A stretch of 64,000 bases of DNA from Platanthera guangdongensis (GCA_039583875.1 CM077153.1:70316482-70380481); one strand, 5' to 3'; shown: positions 31,954 through 42,280, numbered from the stretch's first letter. Notes: a model not told the origin generated them from the sequence alone. A program made the numbers and translations.

Positions 31954-33411
31954 TTATTCTAAGTTTATCATACCTAATTCAATTTTAAAATTATTGAATT
32001 TGGTTTCTTCTAGGGGCTTAGTATACATGTCAGCTAGTTGATTATCTGTATTAACATACTCTAGTGAAATATCTTCTTTTTCAACATGTTCCCTTAGAAA
32101 GTGATATTTTATTTCAATGTGTTTAGTTCTACTATGGGAAACAGTATTGTTTGCAATTGATATAGCACTTGTAGAATCACAAAATAGAGGGGTTCTACTT
32201 ACTTGAATACCATAATCTTCAAGCTGATGTTGTATCCATAGAAGTTGAGCACAACAACTTCCTGCAGCCACATATTCTGATTCTGCTGTGGAGATAGCCA
32301 CACTTGTTTGTTTCTTTCTACTCCATGATATCAGTCTTCCACCTAGGAATTGACAGGTACCAGTTGTACTTTTCCTATCTTCCTTGCAGCCTGCAAAATC
32401 TGCATCTGAATAACCTGTCAGTTCAAAGTCTTCATTCCTAGGGTACCAAAGGCCTAGATAAGGAGTGCCCTTAAGATATCTCAGTATTCTTTTTACTGCT
32501 GTCAAATGAGACTCTTTAGGGCATGCTTGGTACCTAGCACAGACACATGTAGCATACATGATATCTGGTCTACTTGCAGTAAAATATAGATGGGAGCCAA
32601 CTATCCCTCTATACAAAGTCTCATCTACAGGTTTCCCTGCATCATCTTTGCTAAGAGACATACTTGACCCCATAGGAGTTTTCATGGTACTGGATGAATC
32701 TATACCATACTTCCTTATCAGTTCTAGGGTGAACTTAGACTGGCATATGGATAAACCATTCTCAGTATGTCTAACTTGGAGACCCAAGAAAAACTTAAGT
32801 TCCCCCATACTGCTCATCTCAAATTATCCTTGTATTAGTTTTGCAAACTTTTTGCAAAAACTACTTTTAGTAGACCCAAATATGATGTCATCTACATATA
32901 TTTGGACTAGTATGATCTTGCCACTGGATTCCCTAAGGAATAGAGTCTTGTTTATTTTCCCCCTTGTGAATTTATTCTCAATGAGGAAACTAGACAGGGT
33001 TTCATACCAAGCCCTAGGGGCTTGTTTTAACCCATACAAAGCCTTCCTAAGTCTATAGACATAATTAGGTTAAGTTGAATCAACAAAACCTGATGGCTGT
33101 TCCACATAGACCTCTTCTTTCAGATTACCATTCAGAAAGGCTGACTTAACATCCATTTGGTATACTTTAAATCCTTGAAAGGTTTCATAGGCCTAGAACA
33201 TCCTTATGGCTTCCAGTCTGGCTACTGGAGCAAAGGTTTGATCAAAGTCAATATCTTCTTCTTGCCTATATCCCTTAGCAACCAGTCTAGCTTTGTTCTT
33301 AATAATCACTCCATGTTCATCCATCTTGTTCCTAAAGATCCACTTGGTTCCAATTATGTTATGGTCTTTTGGTTTAGGAACAAGCTCCCAGACTTTGCAT
33401 CTATGAACTGA
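31954..33411 (-). pseudogene. pol: S1 reverse transcriptase and RNase H
   Basis: RT starts after a one-base frame change near 33400, with [31 protein letters not shown] and the catalytic [11 protein letters not shown] (about 32880). In-frame stops interrupt RT near 33200 (TAG), near 33070 (TAA) and at 32824 (TAA). RNase H (31954-32817) is a clean open frame with TGYSDADFAGC, STAESEYVAAG and FCDSTSAISIANN, ending before the TAA at 31954. Motifs are otherwise well kept, showing recent decay. Confidence 0.92.
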
Positions 33412-35120
33412 TTCAGCTCCTCTTGCATTGCCTCAATCCAATGAGGGTCTAGGATGGCTTCTTCAAACTTCTTTGGCTTTACTTGCGATAGAAAACTGGA
33501 GCAGAGTATTGCACTCGGATTTCTGCTCATTGTTTGTACCCCTTGTCTTAGATCACCAATGATTTGATCTGCTGGATGATCTCTTAGATGTCTATTAGCT
33601 GGAGGCAACCTGGCTTCAGGTTGAACTCCTTCAGCTTCTTCAACTTGCTGCACTCCTTGGTCTTCTTCTGCATTAGGTACATGTAGTACTCCCCCTGGAC
33701 AACAGCCACTATCATCCACTTGTTGACTTGCAGTAGATTCTTCTTCAATAGTGAGCTTGTCCATCTTCTTAGTCACACCTGTGGAGCTGCAAATACTTCT
33801 AGACAACTCATGGTTAATAAGTCTAGCTTCATCAAATACTACATGTACCGACTCTTCTACAACTTGAGTAGACAAGTTGTAGACTCTATAAGCCTTACTA
33901 TTGTTGTTGTACCCAACAAAGATCCCCTCTTGGGATTTGGCAGCAAACTTTGTCAAGTAAGACTTTCCATTGTTTAGTATATAACATTTACAACCAAAGA
34001 TCCTGAAATATGATAGGTTTGGTTTTTTGCCTTTCACAATCTCATAGGGGGTCTTATTGTGGCTCTTGGTGATAGTTGCCCTATTAATTACATGGCATGC
34101 AGTATTAACTGCCTCAGCCCAGAAATATTCTGGTAGAGATGTGTCACTTAATAGGGTTCTACCAGCCTCAATCAAGGTTCTATTTTTCCTCTCAGCAATA
34201 CCATTTTGCTGAGGTGATCTAGGTGAAGAAAATTCCTGAAATATCCCAAATTCTTCACATAGTTTTGTCATGCTATCAGACTGGAATTCAGTACCATGGT
34301 CACTTCTTATTTTGACCACTGTACTGTCTAACTCATTCTGAATTTGTTTGACAAAACTATAGAAGATACTAGGTGTTTCAGACTTCTGTCTAAGGAAGAA
34401 CACCCAGGAAAACCTTGAGTAGTCATCTACAACCACAAATGTGTAGACCTTCCTACCTAGGCTGTGAACTGGCAAAGGACCAAAGAGATCCATATGCAAG
34501 AGGTATAAACACCTCACAGCATCTTTGTTTTCAATGCTATTAAAGGTGGATCTAGTCTGCTTGCCCTTTTGACAAGATGAACATATTCCATCTTTAATAC
34601 ACTTAACCTGAGGACCATTCCTCACCAACTCTTTGCTATAGAGTTGGCCAATTATCTTGTAGTTAAGATGGGCTAGCCTCTTATGCCATTTGACACAATG
34701 AGAGACTTTCTCATCAGCTACAAGACACACTGGAGAACCATTGGTCTCACACATAATGTCTAGGCTATAGACATTCCTCTTTCTATAACCTGTCAGAATG
34801 ATCTCTTGATCATTTGACCTCCTGATATGACAACCATCTTTGACAAATGAGATGTCATATCCTAGATCACTTAGTTGACTTATACTAATAAGGTTGTGTT
34901 TCAAACCTTTAACATAAGCCACTTGAGTAATTGTTATACGGGTGCTAGAAATGTTACCAAAACCCTTGATGATTCCTTTTTCAGAACCACCAAAGGTGAC
35001 TTTAGGACCATCCTTGATTGATGTGTAGTCCTTTAGCAATCCCCTAGTTCCAGTCATATGCCCGGAACATCCACTATCCAAGTACCATATTGGGGCATGG
35101 CCACTTGGACTCACCTGCAA
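33354..35120 (-). pseudogene. pol: S1 protease and integrase
   Basis: Open frame of about 588 codons after the gag stop. Protease has WYLDSGCSGHMTGT (catalytic D-S-G intact). The integrase finger runs from KWHKRLAHLN to CSSCQKGKQTRS; the core has MDLFGPL, IRSDHGTEFQS and NGIAERKNRTL, so all three acidic residues are present. A Sirevirus-type linker follows, then the start of RT is lost by a frame change around 33400. Gag and this frame are in phase, separated by a single TAA (35127). Confidence 0.93.
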
Positions 35121-35126
35121 AACAGA

Positions 35127-35999
35127 TTAGTTGACCTTAGAACCCAAAGAATTCTTGGGTCCTTGGTGCTGGTTAGTTTGCCTCTTAACAAAGCTACCTG
35201 TAGATCTTCCAACAGGCAGTTTGCTACTCATCTTGGCATTAGTATTATGCCAACAGTCTATGGCAAAGTGGCCTACCTTGCCACAGCACCAGCACTCAAA
35301 TCTATTGTACCTTTGCTTTGGTACAACCCTAGCTGTTCTATCTACAACAGGCTTGTTGAGTACTGGGGCTTTGCCCTTAGACTTGGACTGAACAGTCCTA
35401 GCAGGTTTAGTAAACCCTAATAAAGTTTTACCTTTTTGATGAACAAATTCATCTATCAAAGGTAGAACAGACTTTGGTTTAGAAAACCTTGCAACAATGT
35501 CTCTCTCCTTTTGAAGACTAATCTCCAGATTTCTGATTTGATCATTCTTGAATGTTATAGTTCCCATCTGAATAACAGTTATGTTCTTCAGTCTGGCTAT
35601 TTCATTTAACTTTTGATCAATCAGCTTCTCATAATCTGTTGCAGCCACTTTGAGACTTGCAATCTCCTTAGCCTGACTCTTGGACAAGGATTTGCTTTTC
35701 TTAAATGCTTGCAACAGAACTCTATATTCATCAATAAACTGATGAACATCCCCTTCAGATTCAGATCCACTGGCATTACTTGATGCTGATGTAACTGAAT
35801 CTGAACTAGCACTAGAAATTGAACTTAAAGAACAATTTTGTACCTTACTAGGTCCAGGCTGATCCTGGATTTTGTCACCTTCTGTTAAGGCCATCAGTCC
35901 TTGGCACTGAGTGTCCTCTTGCTCATATATAGAGTTCATTAGCTGGATGAACTCCTCTTCCTCTTCTTCAGCAAATAGTCCTATGTATGCTTCAGCTAG
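35127..35999 (-). pseudogene. gag: S1 gag, C-terminal part only
   Basis: About 290 codons, in frame up to the deletion junction at 35999. Coiled-coil stretch (AKEIASLKVAATDYEKLIDQ) and zinc knuckle CWCCGKVGHFAIDC (about 35265-35305). It ends VN and TAA, directly followed in frame by protease. The capsid half, the start codon, the leader and the primer-binding site are missing: gag joins LTR sequence at CTAGAGGGGG, a string also found in the LTR end, suggesting a microhomology-mediated deletion. Confidence 0.88.
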
Positions 36000-38025
36000 A
36001 GGGGGGGGGGGGGTGAATAGGTGACTTAAATCTTTTTTTAACTTTTTAGGCAGATTGCAGAATATATCACAGAGTTATAACTAATTCTTCACAGCAATCA
36101 ATCAGCAATCACAGAATAGACATGCACATAGTGAACACACAGATTTATAGTGGTTCCCCAAGGTTTGGGTACATCCACTTTCCCCCTTCGCCTATCTAGT
36201 AGTGTACTAGATTAGGCCAAACTCCTCCACTATCTCAGATCCTCAGATCTTACACTCAGAACCCCAAACAGGTTCCTACAGCTCAGGCCTAAGGCCCTAC
36301 AACTCAGTCTTCACAAAGACCTACACTCAGCCTTCAACAAGGCCTACAATCAGCCACAAGGCCTACACTCAGCCACAACAGGCCTACACTCAGAGAAATA
36401 GATCTCCTACACTCAGGCACACAGGCCCTACCACTCAGCCTTTATAATCGCAGGCTTACAACTCAGATCCCTAAGGATCCTACAAAAAATTTAGAATACA
36501 AAGTATATACCTACAACTCAGAAAAAGAGAGATGAGTTGACAGGTTCTTGATGAGTTCTTGAATGAACTCTGCTGAGATCAACCTCACTTGGCTTTCTTC
36601 AAAGCTTCTTGAATGTAGAACACAATAGGATTGATTCTCTGCAGCTGATCTTCAATCACTGCAACTTAAGATTCAGAACTAGGTCTGAACCCTTCTTCAC
36701 AGCCTGGTTCCAACGGCTGACTTCTTGGAAGGAGCTCTATCTCTCCAACTTCTTAGATCTTCACTTGATTCTTCAATGAACAGCTAGATCTTCTTCTTTG
36801 ATTGTTGATCTCTTGTTGTTAATCTCAATCTATTGATCCTCTCTTTCTGTTGACAGTATAAGCCTATATATAGGCCTTCTTCATGGTGACCGGCTGATCC
36901 GGTTCCTAACAGCTTCCTGACAACTCTGACAGTTGCAGTAGACCGGCTGGAATGGTAGCTGTCATGTCATCTAGTCACTTCTTGAAATATCTGTAACTGT
37001 CTGAAAGTGTCGAGACATTTTGTCTTTAAGTGTCGACACGTATAGACCAAGTGTCGATACAAGTTGACTAAGTGTCGACACTAGCCTTCAAGGTGTCGAC
37101 ACAACTCCTTGTGTTGTAGAATTCACTTCTCGACACAGCTTCTTCAATATGTGTCGACACTGATATTGTGTGTCGACAAAACTTCTTATTCTTCAGTACT
37201 TAGTTGAATTCTTGTAAGTGTCGACACAACTCCTTTGTGTCGACACAACTTCATGTGTTGAACTTGTTCAGTGTCGACACATCTTCTTGGTGTCGACACA
37301 TGCCTTCTGTGTTGATACTTGCTGAGTGTCGACACAGCTCCTTGTGTCGACACATTCTTCTTTTGTTCATACTTTGGCTGAGTTTCGACACATCTCCTTT
37401 GTGTCGACACTTGTACTTAGAATTTCTTGAACTTTGCTGAGTGTCGACACAGCCTCCAAGTGTCGACACTTTCTTCAAGTGTTGAGTCTTCTGCTGAGTG
37501 TCGACACATTCTTTATTATGTCGACATTTTCTTCATGTGTTGAATCTTCTGCTGTGTGTCGACACATTCTTCATTATGTCGACACTTATACTTAGACTCT
37601 GCTGAAATTTGCTGAGTGTCGACACAGCCTCCAAGTGTCGACACTTTCTGATGTAGACACAGTTCCTCTGGATGTCGACACTGCTTCTAAGTGTCGACAC
37701 AGCTTCACTGGACTTCTCTTCATTGAGTGTCGACACAGCCTTCATGTGTCGACACTTTCTGTCTGGTGTCGACTCTGCATCCCTGGTGTCGACACAATTA
37801 CTCCAAGTGTCGACACTGCTTGTTTGGGTGTCGACACAAGTCTTCTTAAGTGTCGACACTTTCCTTCTGGGTGTCGACACATGTACTTAGAAACTTTTCA
37901 TCTTTCCCTGCTAATACTTAACCTGCACAAGGCAACTCAAAATACATCAAGTACATTTTGATGTATATCATTGAGTAGGGTGAGGCTTCTTCAAATCAGG
38001 TACATTCATTCCAATGTACCCAACA
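36000..38025 (-). repeat. S1 5' LTR (LTR-A), inner edge deleted
   Basis: 2026 bp against 2080 bp for the 3' LTR; the last roughly 23 bp next to the primer-binding site are gone. TATATATA at 36865-36872, conserved block at 36145-36178, TGTCGACAC array at 37007-37882. It ends TGTACCCAACA (plus strand) before CACAT. From 37444 to its end it is repeated at 52451-53032. Confidence 0.93.
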
Positions 38026-38175
38026 CACATTGTGTGCGTCATCGTTATAACGGTAAAAGAACCCATGAATGTCCACTTAGGAATGAAAATACTCGTGTTT
38101 GAGGAACCTGTGTGTTCCTATAATTGCTATTTGCAATTTTATTTGGTCGCTTAACGGTGTTTTGTACCACTATAG
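38026..38175 (+). promoter_or_regulatory. G4 leader, second part
   Basis: Continues the leader after S1, starting with the right CACAT duplicate. Immediately before gag, a T-rich stretch ends in CCACTATAG, which resembles a 3' splice site. Confidence 0.8.
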
Positions 38176-39319
38176 GTGACCAGAAGTGGTGTTGGGCCGT
38201 CAGAACGCCGAGTTTCTGAGGCTAGTAGTGCACCTGATGTTGCTCCTGCAACACCTCTGTCGGCTGAGAATATACGATTGGTGGCTGAAGCGGTGTTGGC
38301 CGTGATAAATGCGCAGCTTGCAAGGCAAATGCAGCAGCCCGCTCCTGTGATGGAGCAGGTACCTCTTCAAGAGGCTGAGCCGAGGAGAGTGGATCAAGTG
38401 GTTGTGGAACCAGTGGTGCCAAGGAGGGCAACTGAGAGGCAGCTTAAGCATGTAATGAGCTTTAACCCTCCGTTATTCTCAGGGTTGGGAACCCCATCGC
38501 AGGCTGAAGACTGGCTCTCCAGGGTGAAGAGAGTCATGACAACAACGGAGACGGAGGAGTGGCAAATAACCACCATCGCTATGTTCCTTCTGGATGGTGA
38601 AGCGAGGATGTGGTGGGAAGGTTTGGAGCTGCATCATTCGAGAGGTAGACAACTTATAGATGTTCCGATGGAAGAGTTCTCGGGATTGTTCTTAGCAAGA
38701 TACCTCCCTTCTACTCAGAGGATTTCGATGGAGAACAAATTTCTGAAGTTGGTTCAAGGTGAGAAGAGCGTGGATGAATATCTCCACGAGTTCACTTGTT
38801 TGAGTCGTTATGCTAGCTCCACCATCGTGGATGAGGAGCGCAAGACTAATCGCTTCTATGAAGGCTTGAGAGATGAGTTGAGATTACTACTTTCGGGGTC
38901 GATGACGCAGGGTTTCTTAACCTTGGTCAATACTGCCCGGTCCTTGGATAAGGACATGAAGAATGTGCAAGCAAAGAAAAGCTTGGGTGATAGGAAATCT
39001 GAATTTAAAGTGCCGACTACTTCAAAGTCCGGCTATCGGAGGTCTTTCAAGAAGCATAGGACTTCGGGTCCAGCTCCTTCTGGTGCTTCTGGGGCGACTA
39101 CAAATCGGACCCCGGGCGTGTGTTTTACTTGTGGAAAGACGGGGCATTTCGCCCGTGACTGTTGGAGCGGATGTCCTAAGTCCGAGAGAAGGCCGGGAGC
39201 TACTTATGAAGAGAAGGGAAAGGCGGTGGAGTCGACCGCATCCCATTATGCTCCGGCCCAACCAAGGGTTTATAATCTTGGCCAACAGGAGGCCATCAAA
39301 CAGGCTGCTGTGGTGACAG
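38176..39319 (+). CDS. gag: G4 gag (copy 1), open frame without ATG
   Basis: The most intact gypsy gag here, about 381 codons up to the candidate splice donor, or 384 to the TAA at 39328-39330. The frame opens after TAG with GTG ACC AGA (38176); the first in-frame ATG is at 38335 or later, inside conserved sequence, so the true start is a non-AUG codon or lies in an upstream exon. Capsid region: AEDWLSRVKRVM, MWWEGLELHH, YLPSTQRISMENKFL, VDEYLHEFTCLSRYAS. One knuckle CFTCGKTGHFARDC near 39121-39162. Ends VVTG at the splice-like site. Coding capacity is kept, although the element is split by S1 and S2. Confidence 0.85.
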
Positions 39320-39395
39320 GTACGGTTTAATTTATAGCAAGTCAATTTCTTTAAATACTTGTTATGCACATGTTACCCTACCACTGCTTGTTTAG
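39320..39395 (+). other. Candidate intron between gag and protease (G4, copy 1)
   Basis: GACAG|GTACGG to CTGCTTGTTTAG|GATTTG, 76 nt, AT-rich, with TAA ten bases in. Joining the flanks keeps frame: ACA GGA TTT GTA gives T-G-F-V and continues into [10 protein letters not shown]. Unspliced RNA would stop after Gag; spliced RNA would give Gag-Pol. Confidence 0.68.
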
Positions 39396-40355
39396 GATTT
39401 GTATTGATTTGTGAAAATTCGGCACGAGAACTCTTCGATATGGGAGCTTCACACTCCTTCTTGTCCGAAGGATTTATATCACGCATCGGAGTCCCTTCTT
39501 CGATGGCGAAAGATAAGTTGGATGTGTTGTTGCCCAATGGGTGTTCGATGCGAGCGGATAGAATCTGCGATGTTAAGATTCGTATTGGGGATCAGGAGTT
39601 CGACCTGCGGGCGTCTTTACTTCCGTTGGTGGAGTTCGACGTCATATTTGGCATGGACTGGCTCTTGGAGCAGCAGGCCCATATAGATTGCGGTAGCAAG
39701 GAAGTCAAGCTGGAAGCAAGTCGTGAAACGACTTTTACGGGCTTAAAGGGGTCGAGCAAGACGCTGATATCTGCTCTCCAGGTGATGAAGGCGGTTCGTG
39801 CCGGTGCAGAACTGTTCTTTACACTAGTGGAGGTTGCAAATTCGAAGCCCGCGTTGGATTGTATTTCAGTGGTATCGGAATACCCTGATGTATTCCCCGC
39901 AGATCTTCCTGGAGCCCCGCCTCAGAGGGAGATAGATTTCGCGATCGAGCTAGTGCCAGGTGCAAAGCCTGTGCCACGATCTCCTTATCGACTAGCTCCT
40001 AAGGAAATGACGGAGTTGAAAGTTCAACTGCAAGAGTTGTTGGAGCAAGGGTATGTGCGCCCGAGTTCTTCGCCTTGGAGCGCACCGGTCCTCTTTGTTA
40101 AGAAGAAGGATGGAAGCTTGAGGCTATGTATTGATTATCGGGAGCTCAATAAGTTGACTGAGAAGAACAAGTACCCAATCCCCCGGATTGATGATCTTTT
40201 TGATCAGTTAGTCGGGTCGACGGTGTACTCGAAGTTGGATCTCAAGGCTGGGTACTATCAGCTGCGAATAAGGGAGAGTGATATCCCGAAGACAGCGTTT
40301 AGTACGAGATACATGCATTATGAGTTTACGGTCATGCCGTTTGGGCTGACTAATG
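39396..40355 (+). pseudogene. pol: G4 protease and RT start (copy 1), cut by S2
   Basis: Protease motif [10 protein letters not shown]: the catalytic D-T-G is D-M-G here, while copy 2 has D-T-G, so this is a private change after duplication. [10 protein letters not shown] marks the linker, then [21 protein letters not shown], then [20 protein letters not shown] and [11 protein letters not shown]. There S2 begins (TGTTGGG at 40356), before the F-x-D-D box. The rest of G4 pol does not reappear in the window. Confidence 0.92.
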
Positions 40356-40686
40356 TGTTGGGTATTACATCCACATTAACCCAGATTTGATGAAGTCACC
40401 CTGGAACTAAGATGAATTAAGTTGTATTTGATGCTTGGTTTGAGCTATATGTTTGCAGGAATTTCACTGGGAAGTGTAGACCAATGTCAGCTCACAGTGG
40501 GTCACCAAACACAGGAACTGTGCAATGTAATCCCTCATTGCATATTCCAAGGTGTTGACTCATGTGTGATCTCTCTATTGGGATGCACCTCATATTCAAG
40601 CTATTGGTCTATGGGAAAGGAATTGGAAGTTGGCTACTCTAGAAGAATCAGTTCTTCCAACATCAGAAAATTTCTAAGTGTTTTAC

Positions 40687-41418
40687 TCGAGTAGAGCCTT
40701 CACCTACTCGAGTAGTCTGGGTATAAGTTACTCGAGTAAAGGAACCTTGTACTCGAGTAGACAGAGTCATATACTCGAGTAGCTAAGTCACCTTCTCGAG
40801 TAGACCAAGTAATATACTCGAGTAGCATGCTTATATACTCGAGTAGATTACTCTTTATACCAGAGTACTAAAGGGTTTTCTCATCTAAAATTCTCTAAGT
40901 CATATACTCGAGTAAGTATACTCATATAATCGAGTAAGTATACTCACTTACTCGAGTAGATAGAAACATACTCGAGTAGTTCATTTTACCTACTCGAGTA
41001 GTTCATGTGTCACCCGTGTACCTTGCTATTTCCCTACTCCAGAATTTTTTATAAGTCTTTTACTCGAGTAGAACTTTCACCTACTCGAGTAGATTACTTC
41101 CTCTCAAGTAGTTTAGTTCAACTAATCGAGTAGTTGCCAGCAGACCTCTTCAGAATTTTTCTAAGTATTCCACTCGAGTAGTACTTGTTGTACTCGAGTA
41201 GGTTATGTAATTTACTCGAGTGGCTCTTCCAGTACTCGAGTAGATCCTCTATATACTCGAGTAGGTCTCTACATATACTCGAGTAGTTCTGTCTGCTTAC
41301 TCGAGTAGTTGATCTCTATATACTCGAGTAGTCTTTATATTTATACCCGAGTATGTTCTCCTTCATATACTCGAGTAGGTATTCACCTACTCGAGTAGTC
41401 ATTGACTTACTCGTGTAG
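40687..41418. repeat. TACTCGAGTA palindrome array (copy 1)
   Basis: About 30 copies of the 10-bp palindrome TACTCGAGTA or close variants (CTCGAGTGG, ATCGAGTA) spaced mostly 20-25 bp. Each contains a central CpG. Confidence 0.95.
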
Positions 41419-41486
41419 TTGGCTGAATCTTTCCGAAATTTTTCTAAGTACTTTTTCTGACGGGATTTTTCAAATCACGCGACATG

Positions 41487-41543
41487 ATTGGTTCACGTGT
41501 ACGTCATTATGACCGATTATCACCGTTAGTCTCTCCTATATAA
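41487..41543 (+). promoter_or_regulatory. S2 LTR promoter: CCAAT, G-box, ACGTCA, TATA
   Basis: ATTGG (inverse CCAAT) 41487-41491, CACGTG 41494-41499, ACGTCA 41501-41506 and TATATAA 41537-41543 in one 57-bp stretch. G-box and ACGTCA motifs are classical plant bZIP binding sites; use here is inferred. The same block is at 56500-56549 and 51912-51961. Confidence 0.65.
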
Positions 41544-42214
41544 GGTCTTATCAAAAAATGACAAACCCTAAGCATTCTCAAAGCTTTCTTGTAATTTCTT
41601 TTTCGAGAAATATTCTTCAGCCGCCTCCTCTCTGACTTTCGCGAATCGGAAGCCGCCGCCGCCGCCTTCTTCTCCGACCAAAGCTTCTACTTTCAGAGGA
41701 CTATTCTGAAGAGAGTTACAGATCGAGATCGACTTCGCTGATCATCTTCTCTCTCGATTTCTGTAAAAGCGAGTAGATCTAGATCGAGGCCGAGAACTTC
41801 TTCACCGGTTTCTGAAAGTGCTACAAAGTTGAAAAGAAGAAGATCCTGGCCGTTTCTTTCAGATTTGAGTGATTTACTATTTGTATTCTTGTAAACTCGT
41901 TATTAATCTTGTAGGAGAAATCTTCTCCGAGTGTAGGAGTTTTTTCTTTACTCCGAGTTTGTAGGAAGTGTTATCTTCCGAGGTGTAGATCCATTTTTTT
42001 GGATCAAGTTTGTAGGAACTTTGTTCCGAGGGTAGGATCGATTTTTGATCCGAGATAGTGGAGTAGCCGAGTCTAGTTGATTGCTAGATCGGTGAGGGAA
42101 AGTGGATGTACCCAAGGTTGGGGAACCACTATACATCTTGTGTCGTCTGTGATATTGGTAGATATTTCTGTACTGTGCTCTAATCATTTTTTATTCCGCA
42201 AAAGACGCACAAAC

Positions 42215-42238
42215 CACCTATTAACCCCCCTCTAGGTG
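42215..42238 (+). promoter_or_regulatory. U5 stem-loop of LTR-B (copy 1)
   Basis: CACCTA, a 12-nt C-rich loop, TAGGTG. Lies 30 nt before the primer-binding site, in RNA that would be the 5' end of the genome. Confidence 0.7.
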
Positions 42239-42267
42239 ATTTAGGTCGACAACAGTTTTCTTTCAAT

Positions 42268-42280
42268 TGGTATCAGAGGG
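42268..42280 (+). promoter_or_regulatory. S2 primer-binding site (copy 1)
   Basis: TGGTATCAGAGGG, two bases after the LTR end; initiator tRNA-Met complement. Confidence 0.9.

Larger units (their letters stand above)
26278..38025 (-). mobile_element. S1: Sirevirus (Ty1/copia) with extra ORF, inserted in G4 leader
   Basis: 11.7 kb minus-strand element with LTRs at 26278-28357 and 36000-38025, ends TGTTGGGTACATTGG and TTTCTTTCA. Target duplication is CACAT (26273-26277 and 38026-38030). Order on the minus strand is 5' LTR, gag remnant, protease-integrase, RT-RNase H, a palindrome-rich spacer, a long extra ORF, a 3' untranslated region, a polypurine tract and 3' LTR. This layout fits Sireviruses, where the extra ORF is called envelope-like. 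LTRs differ at roughly two percent of sites, so S1 is older than C1 and G3. The inner edge of the 5' LTR, primer-binding site and gag start are deleted. Confidence 0.94.
40356..42265 (+). repeat. S2 5' LTR (LTR family B, copy 1)
   Basis: 1910 bp, starting TGTTGGGTATTACATCC and ending ACAGTTTTCTTTCA. U3 carries the TACTCGAGTA array, then a compact promoter (ATTGG, CACGTG, ACGTCA, TATATAA at 41487-41543), a GCCGCC-rich transcribed region near 41620-41670, the conserved U5 block (42102-42132) and hairpin (42215-42238). Shares only its first bases and U5 blocks with LTR-A. Confidence 0.94.

Noticed and set aside
35127..35155. Short intron between gag and pol of S1 (AAG|GTCAAC to TTTTGCAG) and the similar spot in S2
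   Set aside because: Only about 23-27 nt would be removed, below the size plant spliceosomes handle; S2 lacks a GT donor there. Kept only as a conserved stop.
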